A DNA stretch of 64,000 nt from Conexibacter woesei DSM 14684 (GCF_000025265.1 NC_013739.1:4760001-4824000), one strand, 5' to 3'; numbered from the stretch's first letter, positions 44,513 to 53,523 are shown. Numbers and translations are program-made. The notes: generated by a model from the sequence alone, not told the origin.

Positions 44513-45789
44513 GGCTTGAAATACGGGAGGGTCGTGCGCGATTCGAGCGCCCATCCAAGCATGACGAGCGCCGCGAGGCCTCCCAGCACCCACACGACGG
44601 CGGGAATGTCGAGCGGCGTCGCCGCGTCGGCCTCGGAGACGACCTTGTCCGGGCTCTCTCTCTGTGCGCCGCCGGCGGGCAGCGGCGCACCGTCGGCGGA
44701 GGCGAGCAGATAGCCGTCGACGGTCTCGCCCGCGGGCTCCGGAGGCGGGGCTCTCGCGCGCGGCTGCGGTCTCGGCTGCGCGGGGGGCGGCGTCGCGGGC
44801 GGGGTCGCCGCCGGAGTGGGCCCGGTCGGCGCTGCGACCGGCGGGGTCGTCGTCACGCTGCCGCCGGCGCCGCCCCCGGTCCCGCTGCCGCCCGTTCCGG
44901 TCCCGCTGCCGGTCCCTCTCGTGCCGTCGCCGCTGCCGCCGCTCGCGTCGTCTCTTCTGTTGCCGGACTCGCGCGCGTCTCTGTTTCTTCTGCCGCTGAC
45001 TCTCGGCGGCTCGCTGACGCTCACCTCGACCGACGGCGGCAGCTCTCTGTCGGCCACGCCGCCGATGTAGATCGTGACGCTCGGGTTGTACGCCCCGACG
45101 TTCTTGAACGACTTCGACATCGTCGTCTTGCGGTTTCTGACCGGCGGCTCGCCGTTGTTGAAGTCCCACTCGAACTCGACGGCGGCGGCGTCGAGCCCGG
45201 GCGGCAGCGTGACGGTGAACTGGACCAGCTGGTTGACGCGCACCTGCGGCGGCGAGGCGGTCAGCCGCGCGGTCGCGCGCAGCGTCAGTCTGAGGACGCC
45301 GTCGACCGCGGTCGCCAGCTCGGTGCCGCGCGCGTCGACGTCGGTCTGCGGGCGCAGCAGGTGGAGGATCCCCTGCTCGTCGGCGAAGACGACGATCTGC
45401 TCGCCGGACTCCTGGAGGATCTGCGGCGCGAGGATGTCCATCTCGCCGCCGTCGTCGCGGGTCGTCGTGACCGTCGTGTACGACCGCGACCCGATCCGCA
45501 TGTGCGCGAGCAGCGACCGCAGCGTGATGCCGTCGACCGTCTTGGTCGATCCGTCCGGCAGCAGGATCTGCTGCTGGACGACGTCGCGTCTGCTGTCGAA
45601 GTCGGAGAACGGCCGCGTCCGCGGCTGGCTGCCGTCGCCGAGATCGAGCGTGATCGTCGGCGCGACGGGCTGGCTCCCGTCCGGCGGCGGGGTCTCCTGC
45701 GCGTGCGCCGGCAGCGCGACGGCCAGCAGCAGCGCGACGAACGCGAGCGCGAGGCGCAGCGGGCGGATGCGATGGTCTGAGCGGCGCAT
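44509..45789 (-). CDS. Exported PKD-like protein with C-terminal membrane anchor
   Basis: 426 residues. Signal peptide (LRLALAFVALLLAVALPAHAQ), then an extracytoplasmic domain with DGITLRSLLAHMRIGSRSYTTVTTTRDDGGEMDIL. Next is a PKD-type fold (VQFTVTLPPGLDAAAVEFEWDFNNGEPP...FKNVGAYNPSVTIYIGG), a Gly/Ser/Thr/Pro-rich linker and a last helix (IPAVVWVLGGLAALVMLGWALE). It overlaps the ExbB-like gene, so the three genes form one unit in which this protein could be the surface or substrate-facing part. A TTAGG-N4-CCTAA dyad lies 70 bp upstream. Most arginines of the exported part are AGA (for example SGRRNRD and NRRDD). Confidence 0.75.
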   Translation of the reverse strand: MRRSDHRIRPLRLALAFVALLLAVALPAHAQETPPPDGSQPVAPTITLDLGDGSQPRTRPFSDFDSRRDVVQQQILLPDGSTKTVDGITLRSLLAHMRIGSRSYTTVTTTRDDGGEMDILAPQILQESGEQIVVFADEQGILHLLRPQTDVDARGTELATAVDGVLRLTLRATARLTASPPQVRVNQLVQFTVTLPPGLDAAAVEFEWDFNNGEPPVRNRKTTMSKSFKNVGAYNPSVTIYIGGVADRELPPSVEVSVSEPPRVSGRRNRDARESGNRRDDASGGSGDGTRGTGSGTGTGGSGTGGGAGGSVTTTPPVAAPTGPTPAATPPATPPPAQPRPQPRARAPPPEPAGETVDGYLLASADGAPLPAGGAQRESPDKVVSEADAATPLDIPAVVWVLGGLAALVMLGWALESRTTLPYFKP

Positions 45790-45858
45790 GGGTGTCGACG
45801 GGACGGGGACGACGCCGGTCAGCACGCGACGCTGGCGTCGTGCAGACGGTAACAGGTG

Positions 45859-45872
45859 TTAGGCGTCCCTAA
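45859..45872 (-). promoter_or_regulatory. TTAGG-N4-CCTAA operator-like dyad
   Basis: TTAGGCGTCCCTAA, 70 bp before the start of the PKD-like gene. It has the same arms and spacing as the site at 24819-24832 before the ferritin-like operon, so both may be bound by one regulator. The spacing is shorter than the classic DtxR box, so the protein may differ. Confidence 0.5.
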
Positions 45873-45887
45873 GACACACCCCGCGGC

Positions 45888-47024
45888 CTACGACACACCC
45901 GCGGCGCGGCGCTCGCGCACCATGCGCGCGAAGACCCAGCTCTTGAGCGCGACGTAGCGCGTCGCCGTCGCGGCGAGACCGGCGAGCACCAGCACCGCCA
46001 CCTGGACGCCGCGGGCCGGCGAGGCGTCGATCGCGTGCAGGCTCGCGAGCGCGCCGGTCGTGAGCGCGAGCGTCAGCACGTAGACGACGCCGCCGAGCAG
46101 GTAGTGGCGGACGCGCTCGCGGCGCCCGCGGACACCGAACGTCCAGCGGCGGTTCGCGGCCGTGTTGGCGACCGCGGTGAGCGCGAGCGCGACGGCGTTG
46201 GCGGCGCCGGCGCCGGTCGCGAGCGCGCCGCTCAGCAGCAGGAACAGCAGCGCGTACGCGAGCGTCGAGGCGACGCCGACGCCGGCGAAGCGCACGAGCG
46301 GGCTTGCGACCAGCAGCCGCGCGACGCCGCCCAGGTCGGCCAGCGCCGTCGCGACGACGTCGACGCGCGAGTCGGGGTCGTCGACCCAGTCGACCGGCAC
46401 CTCGTGGATCCGCAGGCCGCGCCGCTGCGCGAGCACCAGCAGCTCGGTGTCGAAGAACCAGCCGTCGTCGCTGACGCCTGCCAGCAGCGACGGCAGCGCC
46501 TGCGCCCGCACGGCCTTGAAGCCGCACTGCGCATCGCTGAAACGCGCGCGCAGGACCGTGTGCAGGAGGACGTTGTAGGCGCGCGAGATCAGCTCCCGCT
46601 TGGGACCGCGCACGACGCGCGCGCCGTGCGCCAGCCGCGTCCCGATCGCGACGTCGCTGTGGCCGGAGAGCAGCGGCGCGACGAGCGGCAGCAGCGCACG
46701 CAGGTCGGTCGAGAGGTCGGCGTCCATGTACGCGACGACGCGCGCATCGCTCGCCGACCAGGCCGCGCGCAGCGCCCTGCCGCGGCCCTTGCGCTCCAGC
46801 CGCAGCACGCGGACGCCGGGCAGCTCGGCCGCGAGCGCGGTGGCGATCGCCGGCGTCGTGTCGGTGCTGGCGTTGTCGGCGACGACGATCCGCCACGAGA
46901 ACGGGAACTCGGACGTGAGGAAGCGGTGGAGACGCCGCACGCAGGTCTCGAGCGCCGCCTGCTCGTTGAACACGGGCACGACGATCTCGACCTGGGGCGC
47001 CGCGGTGGTGACGACGGTTCGCAT
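45888..47024 (-). CDS. GT2 glycosyltransferase fused to a GtrA-like membrane domain
   Basis: 378 residues. The N-terminal GT-A domain is GT2: VEIVVPVFNEQAALETCVRRLHRF, VVADNASTDTTPAIA, AYMDADLSTDLRALLPLV (DxD-like), CGFKAVRAQALPSLL. The C-terminal part has four helices of the GtrA/DPMS type (VRFAGVGVASTLAYALLFLLLSGAL ... ANTAANRRWTFG ... YVALKSWVF). Such fusions transfer sugars to polyprenyl phosphate and aid flipping. The ATG at 47024 gives a clean N-terminus. It follows the two-component genes on the same strand, near the GT39-type transferase, suggesting a shared envelope glycosylation pathway. Confidence 0.86.
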   Translation of the reverse strand: MRTVVTTAAPQVEIVVPVFNEQAALETCVRRLHRFLTSEFPFSWRIVVADNASTDTTPAIATALAAELPGVRVLRLERKGRGRALRAAWSASDARVVAYMDADLSTDLRALLPLVAPLLSGHSDVAIGTRLAHGARVVRGPKRELISRAYNVLLHTVLRARFSDAQCGFKAVRAQALPSLLAGVSDDGWFFDTELLVLAQRRGLRIHEVPVDWVDDPDSRVDVVATALADLGGVARLLVASPLVRFAGVGVASTLAYALLFLLLSGALATGAGAANAVALALTAVANTAANRRWTFGVRGRRERVRHYLLGGVVYVLTLALTTGALASLHAIDASPARGVQVAVLVLAGLAATATRYVALKSWVFARMVRERRAAGVS

Positions 47025-47103
47025 CGATTTAGCGTCGGGCCGCGTCGTGCGAGGCCGGTGGGACGCCGCTGGGAGGAGGCTGAGAGTGCTTCGCGCGCCC
47101 GCC

Positions 47104-48612
47104 TCAGCGCGCGGGCAGCTCGACCGTGAACAGCGCGCCGCCGCCGGGCGCGTTCTGCGCCCGCACCGCGCCGCCGTGCGCGTCGACGATCCCGGCGACG
47201 ATCGCGAGCCCGAGCCCGGCGCCGCCGCGCCCGCGCTCGCGCCCACCCTCCGCACGCCAGAAGCGCTCGAACAGCGCGTCGGGGTCGTCGGCCGGCAGCC
47301 CCGGGCCGTGGTCGCGCACCAGCACCCGCGTCGCGTGCGCGTCGCGCTCGACCGTCACCTCGATCGCCGTGCCGTCCGGCGTGTGGACGAGCGCGTTGCG
47401 CAGCAGGTTGCCGAGCACCTGCCGCAGCTGGTGGGCGTTCCCCTCCACCTCCGCCTCGCCGCCCGCCGGCAGCGCGAGCGCGATCTCGCGCGCGGGCGCG
47501 GCCGCGCCCGCGTCGTCGACGGCGTCGCGGGCGAGCGCGGCGACGTCGACCGGACCGTGCTCGGCGTCGCGCACCTCGTCCAGCCGCGCGAGCGCGAGCA
47601 GATCCTCGACCAGCACGCCCATCCGCGTCGCCTCCTCCTCGATCCGCCGCATCGCCTTCTCGACCTCCTCCGGCGAGCGCGCGGCGCCGATCCGGAACAG
47701 CTCGGCGTAGCCGCGGATCGACGAGAGCGGCGTGCGCAGCTCGTGCGATGCGTCCGCGAGGAACTGGCGCAGGCGGTCCTCGCTCTGCTGGCGCTGCGCG
47801 AACGCGCCCTCCAACCGGTCGAGCATCCCGTTGAACGCGACGCCGAGGCGGCCGACCTCGCTGCGCGGGTCGGTGTCGCCGACGCGCTGGGAGAGGTCAC
47901 CGCCGGCGATCTGGCCGGCGGTGTGGGTCATCCGGTCGAGCGGCAGCAGGCCGACGCGCACGAGCAGCCACGCGCCGACGCCGAGCAGCAGCAGCACGCC
48001 GCCGATCACGAGTCCTTCGACGAGCAGCAGACGGTCGAGCGTCTGGTCGACATCGGTCAGCGGGATCGCCGCGACGAGCGTGCCGTTGCCGCCCGGCAGC
48101 GGCGTCGCGAGCACGCGGAAGCTGCCGCTGCCCGAGCGCGCGTCGACGGTGAACGGCTCGCCGACTGGGAGCGCGTCGCCGGCCGGCAGCTGCGGCAGCG
48201 GCGTCGTCGTGTCCGTGTTCGTGCGCAGGACGACCGCGCTGCCGGCGCGCGCGCCGGAGGCGTCGCGCAGCTCGCCGTAGGTCCCGGCCGGCGGGCCGAA
48301 GTCGTCCTTGCCGCCGCCGGGCGGCGGGCCGCCGTCCGGCTCGTGGCCGCCGGCACCGCCGGCACCGCCGGCGCCGCCCGGTCCGCCGGCACCGGAGCCG
48401 CCGGCTGTGCCGCCGCCGAGCGGTGGGAGGCCGGCGTTGCGCTCGTCGAGCGCGCGCAGGAGCGGGCCTCTCGCACCCGCGAGCTGCTGGTCGACGCGGT
48501 CGATCAGGAACGAGCGCTGCTCGGCGTAGGTGATCAGCGCGAGCGCGACGAGCCCGACGGCGGCGAGCGCGAGCAGGCCCGCGACGAGGCGGGCGCGCAG
48601 CGAGCGCATCAC
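47104..48612 (-). CDS. Membrane sensor histidine kinase
   Basis: 502 residues. Helix 1 (about 8-28), then an extracytoplasmic sensor of about 160 residues with a Gly/Pro-rich insert (PPLGGGTAGGSGAGGPGG...). Helix 2 (LVIGGVLLLLGVGAWLLVRVGLL) leads to HAMP (PLDRMTHTAGQIAGGDLSQRV), HisKA with the phosphoacceptor His (FLADASHELRTPLSSIRGYAEL), and HATPase_c (N box QVLGNLLRNALVHTP, G1 VRDHGPGLP, G2 GAGLGLAIV). It resembles mycobacterial MprB/TcrY-type kinases. Its start overlaps the response-regulator gene by 4 bp, so the two are a cognate pair. The sensed signal is unknown. Confidence 0.93.
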   Translation of the reverse strand: MMRSLRARLVAGLLALAAVGLVALALITYAEQRSFLIDRVDQQLAGARGPLLRALDERNAGLPPLGGGTAGGSGAGGPGGAGGAGGAGGHEPDGGPPPGGGKDDFGPPAGTYGELRDASGARAGSAVVLRTNTDTTTPLPQLPAGDALPVGEPFTVDARSGSGSFRVLATPLPGGNGTLVAAIPLTDVDQTLDRLLLVEGLVIGGVLLLLGVGAWLLVRVGLLPLDRMTHTAGQIAGGDLSQRVGDTDPRSEVGRLGVAFNGMLDRLEGAFAQRQQSEDRLRQFLADASHELRTPLSSIRGYAELFRIGAARSPEEVEKAMRRIEEEATRMGVLVEDLLALARLDEVRDAEHGPVDVAALARDAVDDAGAAAPAREIALALPAGGEAEVEGNAHQLRQVLGNLLRNALVHTPDGTAIEVTVERDAHATRVLVRDHGPGLPADDPDALFERFWRAEGGRERGRGGAGLGLAIVAGIVDAHGGAVRAQNAPGGGALFTVELPAR

Positions 48613-49304
48613 GCGCGCGGGAGCCGCAGCGCGTAGCCGACGCCGCGAACCGTCTGGATCAGTGGCGGGCCGTGGGCGTCGAGCTTCTTGCGCACGTAGC
48701 TGACGTAGGTCTCCAGCACGCGCGCGTCGCCGCCGAAGTCGTAGCTCCAGACGTGCTCCAGCAGCTGCGCGCGCGTCAGCACGCGACGGGGGTTGAGCAT
48801 CAGGTAGCGCAGCAGGCGGTACTCGGTCGCGGTCAGCTCGACGTAGGCGCCGGCGCGCGTCACCTCGCGCGTGTCCTCGTCCAGCTCGAGGTCGTCGAAG
48901 ACGAGTCTGCTCGACTCCGGCTCGGCCATCCCGGTGCGGCGCAGGATCGTGCGGATCCGCGCGACCAGCTCCTCGAGGCTGAACGGCTTCGTGACGTAGT
49001 CGTCGCCGCCGAGCGTCAGCCCGCGCACTCTGTCGTCGGTCGCGTCGCGGGCGGTGAGGAAGACGATCGGGACGCGGGCGCGCTCGGCGCCGAGCCGTCT
49101 GGCGACCTCGAACCCCTCCATGTCGGGCAGCATCACGTCGAGCAGCAGCAGATGGGGGCGGAACTGCCGCACCTGCGCGAGGGCCTCGGCGCCGCTCGAC
49201 GCCGAGGCCACCTCGAAGCCCTGGTAGCGGAGCGCCATCGAGATCACGTCCACGATGTTCGGCTCGTCGTCGACGACGAGGACGCGGTGGGCCTGTTCGC
49301 TCAT
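48609..49304 (-). CDS. OmpR-family response regulator
   Basis: 231 residues. The receiver domain carries the acidic pair (VVDDEPN), phosphoacceptor Asp in LLLLDVMLPDMEG, Thr of FLTARDA and Lys of YVTKPFS. The OmpR/PhoB winged helix follows: LTATEYRLLRYLMLNPRRVLTRAQLLEHVWSYDFGG...VSYVRKKLDAHGPPLIQTVRGVGYALR. It is phosphorylated by the adjacent kinase. Three 11-bp direct repeats upstream of its own start, and two more upstream of the GT39-type gene, are the likely binding sites, pointing to autoregulation and control of cell-envelope glycosylation. Confidence 0.95.
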   Translation of the reverse strand: MSEQAHRVLVVDDEPNIVDVISMALRYQGFEVASASSGAEALAQVRQFRPHLLLLDVMLPDMEGFEVARRLGAERARVPIVFLTARDATDDRVRGLTLGGDDYVTKPFSLEELVARIRTILRRTGMAEPESSRLVFDDLELDEDTREVTRAGAYVELTATEYRLLRYLMLNPRRVLTRAQLLEHVWSYDFGGDARVLETYVSYVRKKLDAHGPPLIQTVRGVGYALRLPRA

Positions 49305-49322
49305 GGCCGGAGTATTACCCCG

Positions 49323-49355
49323 GATCCTGGGAGCTTCCTGTGAGCGAGCTGGGAG
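49323..49355. promoter_or_regulatory. Three 11-bp direct repeats upstream of the response-regulator gene
   Basis: GATCCTGGGAG, CTTCCTGTGAG, CGAGCTGGGAG in immediate succession on the plus strand. Eleven-base tandem half-sites are the usual footprint of OmpR/PhoB-type dimers or trimers. They start 19 bp before the regulator's start codon. Confidence 0.7.
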
Positions 49356-49361
49356 CGACGG

Positions 49362-51329
49362 TCACTCCAGCGCCCGCAGCGCGTCCGCCTTGCCCTGGAG
49401 GTCGTAGAGCCCGGAGACCGAGGTCGCCGTCCCGACCTGCTGGGCGGCGTTCGTCGCGGTCGCCGAGCCGGTGCGCCCGTCGGCCGGCATCCCGCCGCCG
49501 CTGTCGGCGATCACCCAGCGGACCTCGCCGCTCTGCACCGCGTTCGCCAGCCAGTCGATCGTGACCTGGCTCTCGCGGCCGGAGAAGCCGCCGATCCCGG
49601 CGACGTCGGCGTCCACGGCGATGATCGCGCCGGCCGCGCTCTGCTGGCTGGAGACCGCGATCGTGCCGCCGCCGTGCGTCCGCACGTACGCGAGCGCCTC
49701 GGTCAGCGACTGCGAGTCGCCGCCGAACATCCCGCCGCCACTCGGCGGAGCGCCTCCCACTCCCCCTCTCGGAGGCATGCCGAAGCCGCGTGCTCTTCCC
49801 ATCGATCCTGGCCCGCCCAAGCCGCCGCCACCCGGTCCACCACGGCCGCCCGGCCCTCCGCCCATCCCGGCGTCGGCCGGACCGCCGGCGGGGAAGGTGC
49901 CGCTCGTCGCGTGGCCGAGCGTCTGCACCGCCCAGCTCGCGGGCGCGAGCAGCAGCAGCGCGAGCATCGCGACGAGCACACCGTTGCGCAGCCGCGCGCC
50001 CGCGTCCGGCCACAGCGCGACGCCGACCGCAGCCGCGCCGCCGACGACCACGACCGGCCCGAGCCAGCGCATGTCGCCGGTCGCGTGCAGGACAGCGAGC
50101 GTCGTCACGACGCCACCGGCGACCGCCGCCGCGCCGACCGCGCGCGCCGGCCGGCCGCCCGCGGCGACCAGCCCGACCGCCGCGCCGACGAGCGCCGCCG
50201 CGAACGGCGCGAGCGCCGAGACGTAGTACGGGTGGAAGATCCCCTGCGCGAAGCTGAACGCGACGGCGCTGGCCGCGAACGCGCCGCCGACCGCGATCAG
50301 CCAGCCGCTGCGCGGGTCGCTGCGCCGCAGCCGCGTCAGCAGCAGCAGTGCGACCGCGCCGATGAGCGCGACGCCGAGCAGCCAGCCGACCTGCCCGCCG
50401 AGCGACGCGCCGAGCAGCCGCAGCGGCCCCGCCTCCCCGCCGAAGACGCCGCCGGCACCGCCGCCACCGCCGGCCGGCCCACCCGCGCCCGGCCCACCGC
50501 CCCCAGCGGCCCCACCCGGCCCGCCGAGCTGCCCGTCGAGCCGGCCGAGGCCGTTGTAGCCGGTGATCAGCGACCAGATCGAGTTGTCGCTCGTGCCGCC
50601 GACCCACGGCCGATCGGCTGCCGGCGTCAGCGCCACCAGCAGCGGCCACGCGCCGCCGACGACCACCATCGCGACGCCGCCGAGCAGCAGCTGCCGCAGC
50701 GCGTCGAGCCAGCCGCGGCCGCGCGGCGCGATCCACAGCCACGCGAGCGCGATCCCGGGCACGACGAGCAGCGCGGCGCCCATCTTCGCCTCGAAGCCGA
50801 GCCCGACCATCACGCCCGACAGGACGATCCAGCGCGTGCGGCCGTCTTCGAGTCCGCGCACGAGGAACCACAGCGCCGCGACGGAGCAGAGCACGAGCAG
50901 CGCGTCCGGGTTGTTGTGGCGCGAGATCGCGACGGTGACGGGCGTCAGCACGAGCAAGAGCCCGGCCGCGAAGCCGGCGGGGCGGCCGAAGCGCCGCCGC
51001 ACGAGGTCGTACGTCAGCCCTGCGCTCGCGACGCCTATCAGCGCCTGCGGCACGAGGATCGCAAGCGAGTCGAAGCCGAACACGCGCACCGACAGCGCCT
51101 GCACCCACAGCGCCAGCGGCGGCTTGTCGACGGTCATCAGCCCGCTCGCGTCGAACGAGCCGTAGAGGAAGTCGTGCCAGCTGCCCGACATCGACCGGAT
51201 GGCGGCGCTGTAGTACGTGTTCGCCCAGCCGTTGCGGGACAGCGCCCACAGGTAGAGCAGTGCGGCGAGCGCCAGAAGCGCGAGCAGCTCCGGGTTGATG
51301 CGCGTCAGTTTCGATCGGGTCGGTCGCAT
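49362..51329 (-). CDS. GT39/ArnT-like polyprenyl-phosphate mannosyltransferase
   Basis: A 655-residue polytopic protein with about a dozen helices. The first luminal loop carries NTYYSAAIRSMSGSWHDFLYGSFDASGLMTVDKPPLALWVQALSVRVFG, the conserved VDKPP region of this ArnT/PMT-like group. RHNNPDALLVL and EAKMGAALLVVPGIALAW follow. The C-terminal soluble domain is Gly/Pro-rich then globular (LTEALAYVRTHGGGTIAVSSQQSAAGAIIA). It would move sugars from a polyprenyl carrier to envelope acceptors outside the membrane. Direct repeats matching those before the response-regulator gene lie just upstream, so it is a probable member of that regulon. Confidence 0.85.
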   Translation of the reverse strand: MRPTRSKLTRINPELLALLALAALLYLWALSRNGWANTYYSAAIRSMSGSWHDFLYGSFDASGLMTVDKPPLALWVQALSVRVFGFDSLAILVPQALIGVASAGLTYDLVRRRFGRPAGFAAGLLLVLTPVTVAISRHNNPDALLVLCSVAALWFLVRGLEDGRTRWIVLSGVMVGLGFEAKMGAALLVVPGIALAWLWIAPRGRGWLDALRQLLLGGVAMVVVGGAWPLLVALTPAADRPWVGGTSDNSIWSLITGYNGLGRLDGQLGGPGGAAGGGGPGAGGPAGGGGGAGGVFGGEAGPLRLLGASLGGQVGWLLGVALIGAVALLLLTRLRRSDPRSGWLIAVGGAFAASAVAFSFAQGIFHPYYVSALAPFAAALVGAAVGLVAAGGRPARAVGAAAVAGGVVTTLAVLHATGDMRWLGPVVVVGGAAAVGVALWPDAGARLRNGVLVAMLALLLLAPASWAVQTLGHATSGTFPAGGPADAGMGGGPGGRGGPGGGGLGGPGSMGRARGFGMPPRGGVGGAPPSGGGMFGGDSQSLTEALAYVRTHGGGTIAVSSQQSAAGAIIAVDADVAGIGGFSGRESQVTIDWLANAVQSGEVRWVIADSGGGMPADGRTGSATATNAAQQVGTATSVSGLYDLQGKADALRALE

Positions 51330-51347
51330 CGGTCGATCGTCGGCGCG

Positions 51348-51369
51348 ACCCCTGGGAGGATCCTGGGAG
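51348..51369. promoter_or_regulatory. Two 11-bp direct repeats upstream of the GT39-type gene
   Basis: ACCCCTGGGAG followed by GATCCTGGGAG. The second unit is identical to the first unit at 49323, upstream of the response-regulator gene. Starts 19 bp before the transferase start, as at the other site. Confidence 0.7.
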
Positions 51370-51496
51370 CCGCCCGAGCGCGACCGCAGAGCCGCCCAGT
51401 TCTCATCTTCGACTCAGGAACCCCCAAGGTCGGCTTCAGGGCGCGGATGGAGGATGCATCTCACCACCTCTCCTCTCGACTCCGGAGGCAGCTCCG

Positions 51497-51856
51497 ATGG
51501 TCTCGTCCCTCGTCCCCGTCACTTCGACCGCCCAGCCCGGCTACGCCGTCAGATTCCCCTCGCTCGCCGGGCTCTACGCCGACCCGCGCCGACGTCGCTC
51601 GCGCGAGCGCGACGTCGGGTTGCGCTGGAGATCGCGCGACGGCTCGACCTACCGCGCGGCATGGATCGAGGAGACCGAGGAGCTGTACGCGGTCGAGCAC
51701 CTCGACGGCGACGGCCGCGGCGGCAGCGTGCGGATCCTCGCGCGGGTGCCGGCCGCGGTGCTGGAGCGCGCGCTGCGCGGCTGGCCGGACGAGTGCGGGC
51801 GCCCCGCGTCGTACGAGTGGCTGTGCTGGCAGCTGCGGCGCTACCGCCGCCGCTGA
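51497..51856 (+). CDS. Hypothetical soluble protein
   Basis: A 119-residue protein with WRSRDGSTYRAAWIEETEELYAVEHLDGDGRGGSVRILARVPAAVLERALRGWPDECGRPASYEWLCWQL. The length, alternating beta/helix composition and good codon bias support a real gene. I recognise no family. It stands alone between the divergent GT39-type gene and the MFS gene, 68 bp before the latter. Confidence 0.6.
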   Translation: MVSSLVPVTSTAQPGYAVRFPSLAGLYADPRRRRSRERDVGLRWRSRDGSTYRAAWIEETEELYAVEHLDGDGRGGSVRILARVPAAVLERALRGWPDECGRPASYEWLCWQLRRYRRR

Positions 51857-51924
51857 CCGCCGCTCTGGACGCGCGGCGCGCAAGCGCTTAGCCTGCGCCG
51901 GTCCAATACACCTGGAGGCGGGTC

Positions 51925-53523
51925 GTGGAGAACAAGAAGCTCGTGCTCGTGGCGATGATCTTCGCGGTGGCGATGATGTTCATCGACCAGACGATCGTCG
52001 CGCTCGCAGTCCCCGACCTGCAGCGAGATCTCGGCGTCTCCTCGACCGGGGCGCAGTGGATTATCAACGGCTACCTGCTGTCGCTGTCGGCGATGTTCGC
52101 GCTCGGCGGCAAGCTCGCCGACGTGCTCGGCCACCGGCGGATGGTGCTCGCCGGGGTGACGGGCTTCGCGATCTTCTCCGCACTCTGCGGCGCGACGCCG
52201 ACCGGGTCGATCGGCGAGGCGTGGATGATCTTCTTCCGCATCCTCCAGGGCGCCAGCGCCGCGCTGCTGTTCCCCGCCGCGCTCGCGATCGTCGTCTCCG
52301 CCTACCCGCTGCGCGAGCGCGGCAAGGCGCTGGCGATCTTCTTCGCGGCCTCCGGCGGGCTGACGGCGCTCGGGCCGCTCGCCGGCGGCTACCTGACCGA
52401 GTGGACGTGGCGGGCGATCTTCTGGGTCAACGTGCCGGTCGCGATCGTCGCGATCGTGCTGACGCTGAAGGCGAAGCCGGCGGAGGACCGGCGCAGAGTG
52501 CCGATCGACTTCCGCGGCGCGGTGCTCGTCTCGATCGCGATGGGCCTCGCCGTGCTCGGCCTGCAGCAGGCCGGCGTGTGGGGCTGGGACGACGTGCGGA
52601 CGTGGGCGTGCATCGTCGCCGGCCTGGCGCTGCTCGCCTTCTTCGTGTTCGACCAGCTGCGGACGAAGGACCCGCTGATCGAGATGCGGATCTTCGCCCA
52701 GCGCGCGTTCGCTGCGGACAACGCGGTGCTGTTCCTCATATCAGCCGTGTTCGTGCCGCTGTTCTTCTTCGCGAGCGTCTACGCGCAGGTCTCGCTCGGC
52801 TACAGCGCGAGCGAGGCGGGACTGTTCCTGCTCGTCTTCTTCGCCGGCTTCGCGACCGCGTCGCAGTGGGGTGGGCGGATCCTCGACGAGCGCGGCGCGA
52901 AGCCGTCGGTCGCGCTCGGCTGCGCGGTCGCGGCGGTCGGCTTCTACCTGTGGGGCTCGCAACTGCCGGACCAGCAGTTCAGCAACCAGTGGTATTGGCT
53001 CGCGCTCGCGGGCGCCGGGATGGGGCTGGTGCTCGGCCCGGTCAGCACCGACGCGATAAACCGCGCGCCGCACGCGAGCTACGGCGAGGTGACCGGCGTC
53101 ACGCAGACCGTCCGCAACTTCGGCGCCAGCCTCGGGCTGGCGATCCTCGGCTCGGTGCTGGTGACGCAGAACGTCAACCGCGTCGAGGACACGCTGACCG
53201 CGCGCGGGCTGCCCGCGTCGGAGGCGGACCGGCTCGCCCACGCGATGACGTCGTCCAGCGGCGGCGACGCGGCGAACGGGTTGTCGCAGCAGGCGGGCTC
53301 CGCCGCGAGAGGGATCTTCGACGCGGTCCAGCTCGACGTCGCCCAGTCGACCCAGGTCGTCGTCTACGCGATGGCGGGGATCATGGCCGTCGCGTTCGTG
53401 CTCGCGCGGATCGGGATGGCGAGAGGGCGGGCCGAGGAGCCGGTCCACGACGAAGAGGAGGCCGCGGCGCTCGACGTCGGCGGCGGCCCGCTGTCCCAGC
53501 CGGGCCCGAGCGAGGTCAGCTAG
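51925..53523 (+). CDS. MFS multidrug exporter, DHA2 (EmrB/QacA) family
   Basis: 532 residues, about 14 helices. Motifs: MMFIDQTIVALAVPDLQRDLG (DHA2 motif D1), QWIINGYLLSLSAMFALGGKLADVLGHRRM (motif A), and GPLAGGYLTEWTWRAIFWVNVPVAI (motif C region). The GTG start at 51925 has GGAGG 10 bases upstream. It is a proton-driven drug or metabolite exporter by family; the substrate is unknown. A long external loop before the last helix (NVNRVEDTLTARGLPASEADRLA...) and an acidic tail are visible. No regulator is adjacent. The SUI1 gene follows after 11 bp. Confidence 0.9.
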   Translation: MENKKLVLVAMIFAVAMMFIDQTIVALAVPDLQRDLGVSSTGAQWIINGYLLSLSAMFALGGKLADVLGHRRMVLAGVTGFAIFSALCGATPTGSIGEAWMIFFRILQGASAALLFPAALAIVVSAYPLRERGKALAIFFAASGGLTALGPLAGGYLTEWTWRAIFWVNVPVAIVAIVLTLKAKPAEDRRRVPIDFRGAVLVSIAMGLAVLGLQQAGVWGWDDVRTWACIVAGLALLAFFVFDQLRTKDPLIEMRIFAQRAFAADNAVLFLISAVFVPLFFFASVYAQVSLGYSASEAGLFLLVFFAGFATASQWGGRILDERGAKPSVALGCAVAAVGFYLWGSQLPDQQFSNQWYWLALAGAGMGLVLGPVSTDAINRAPHASYGEVTGVTQTVRNFGASLGLAILGSVLVTQNVNRVEDTLTARGLPASEADRLAHAMTSSSGGDAANGLSQQAGSAARGIFDAVQLDVAQSTQVVVYAMAGIMAVAFVLARIGMARGRAEEPVHDEEEAAALDVGGGPLSQPGPSEVS

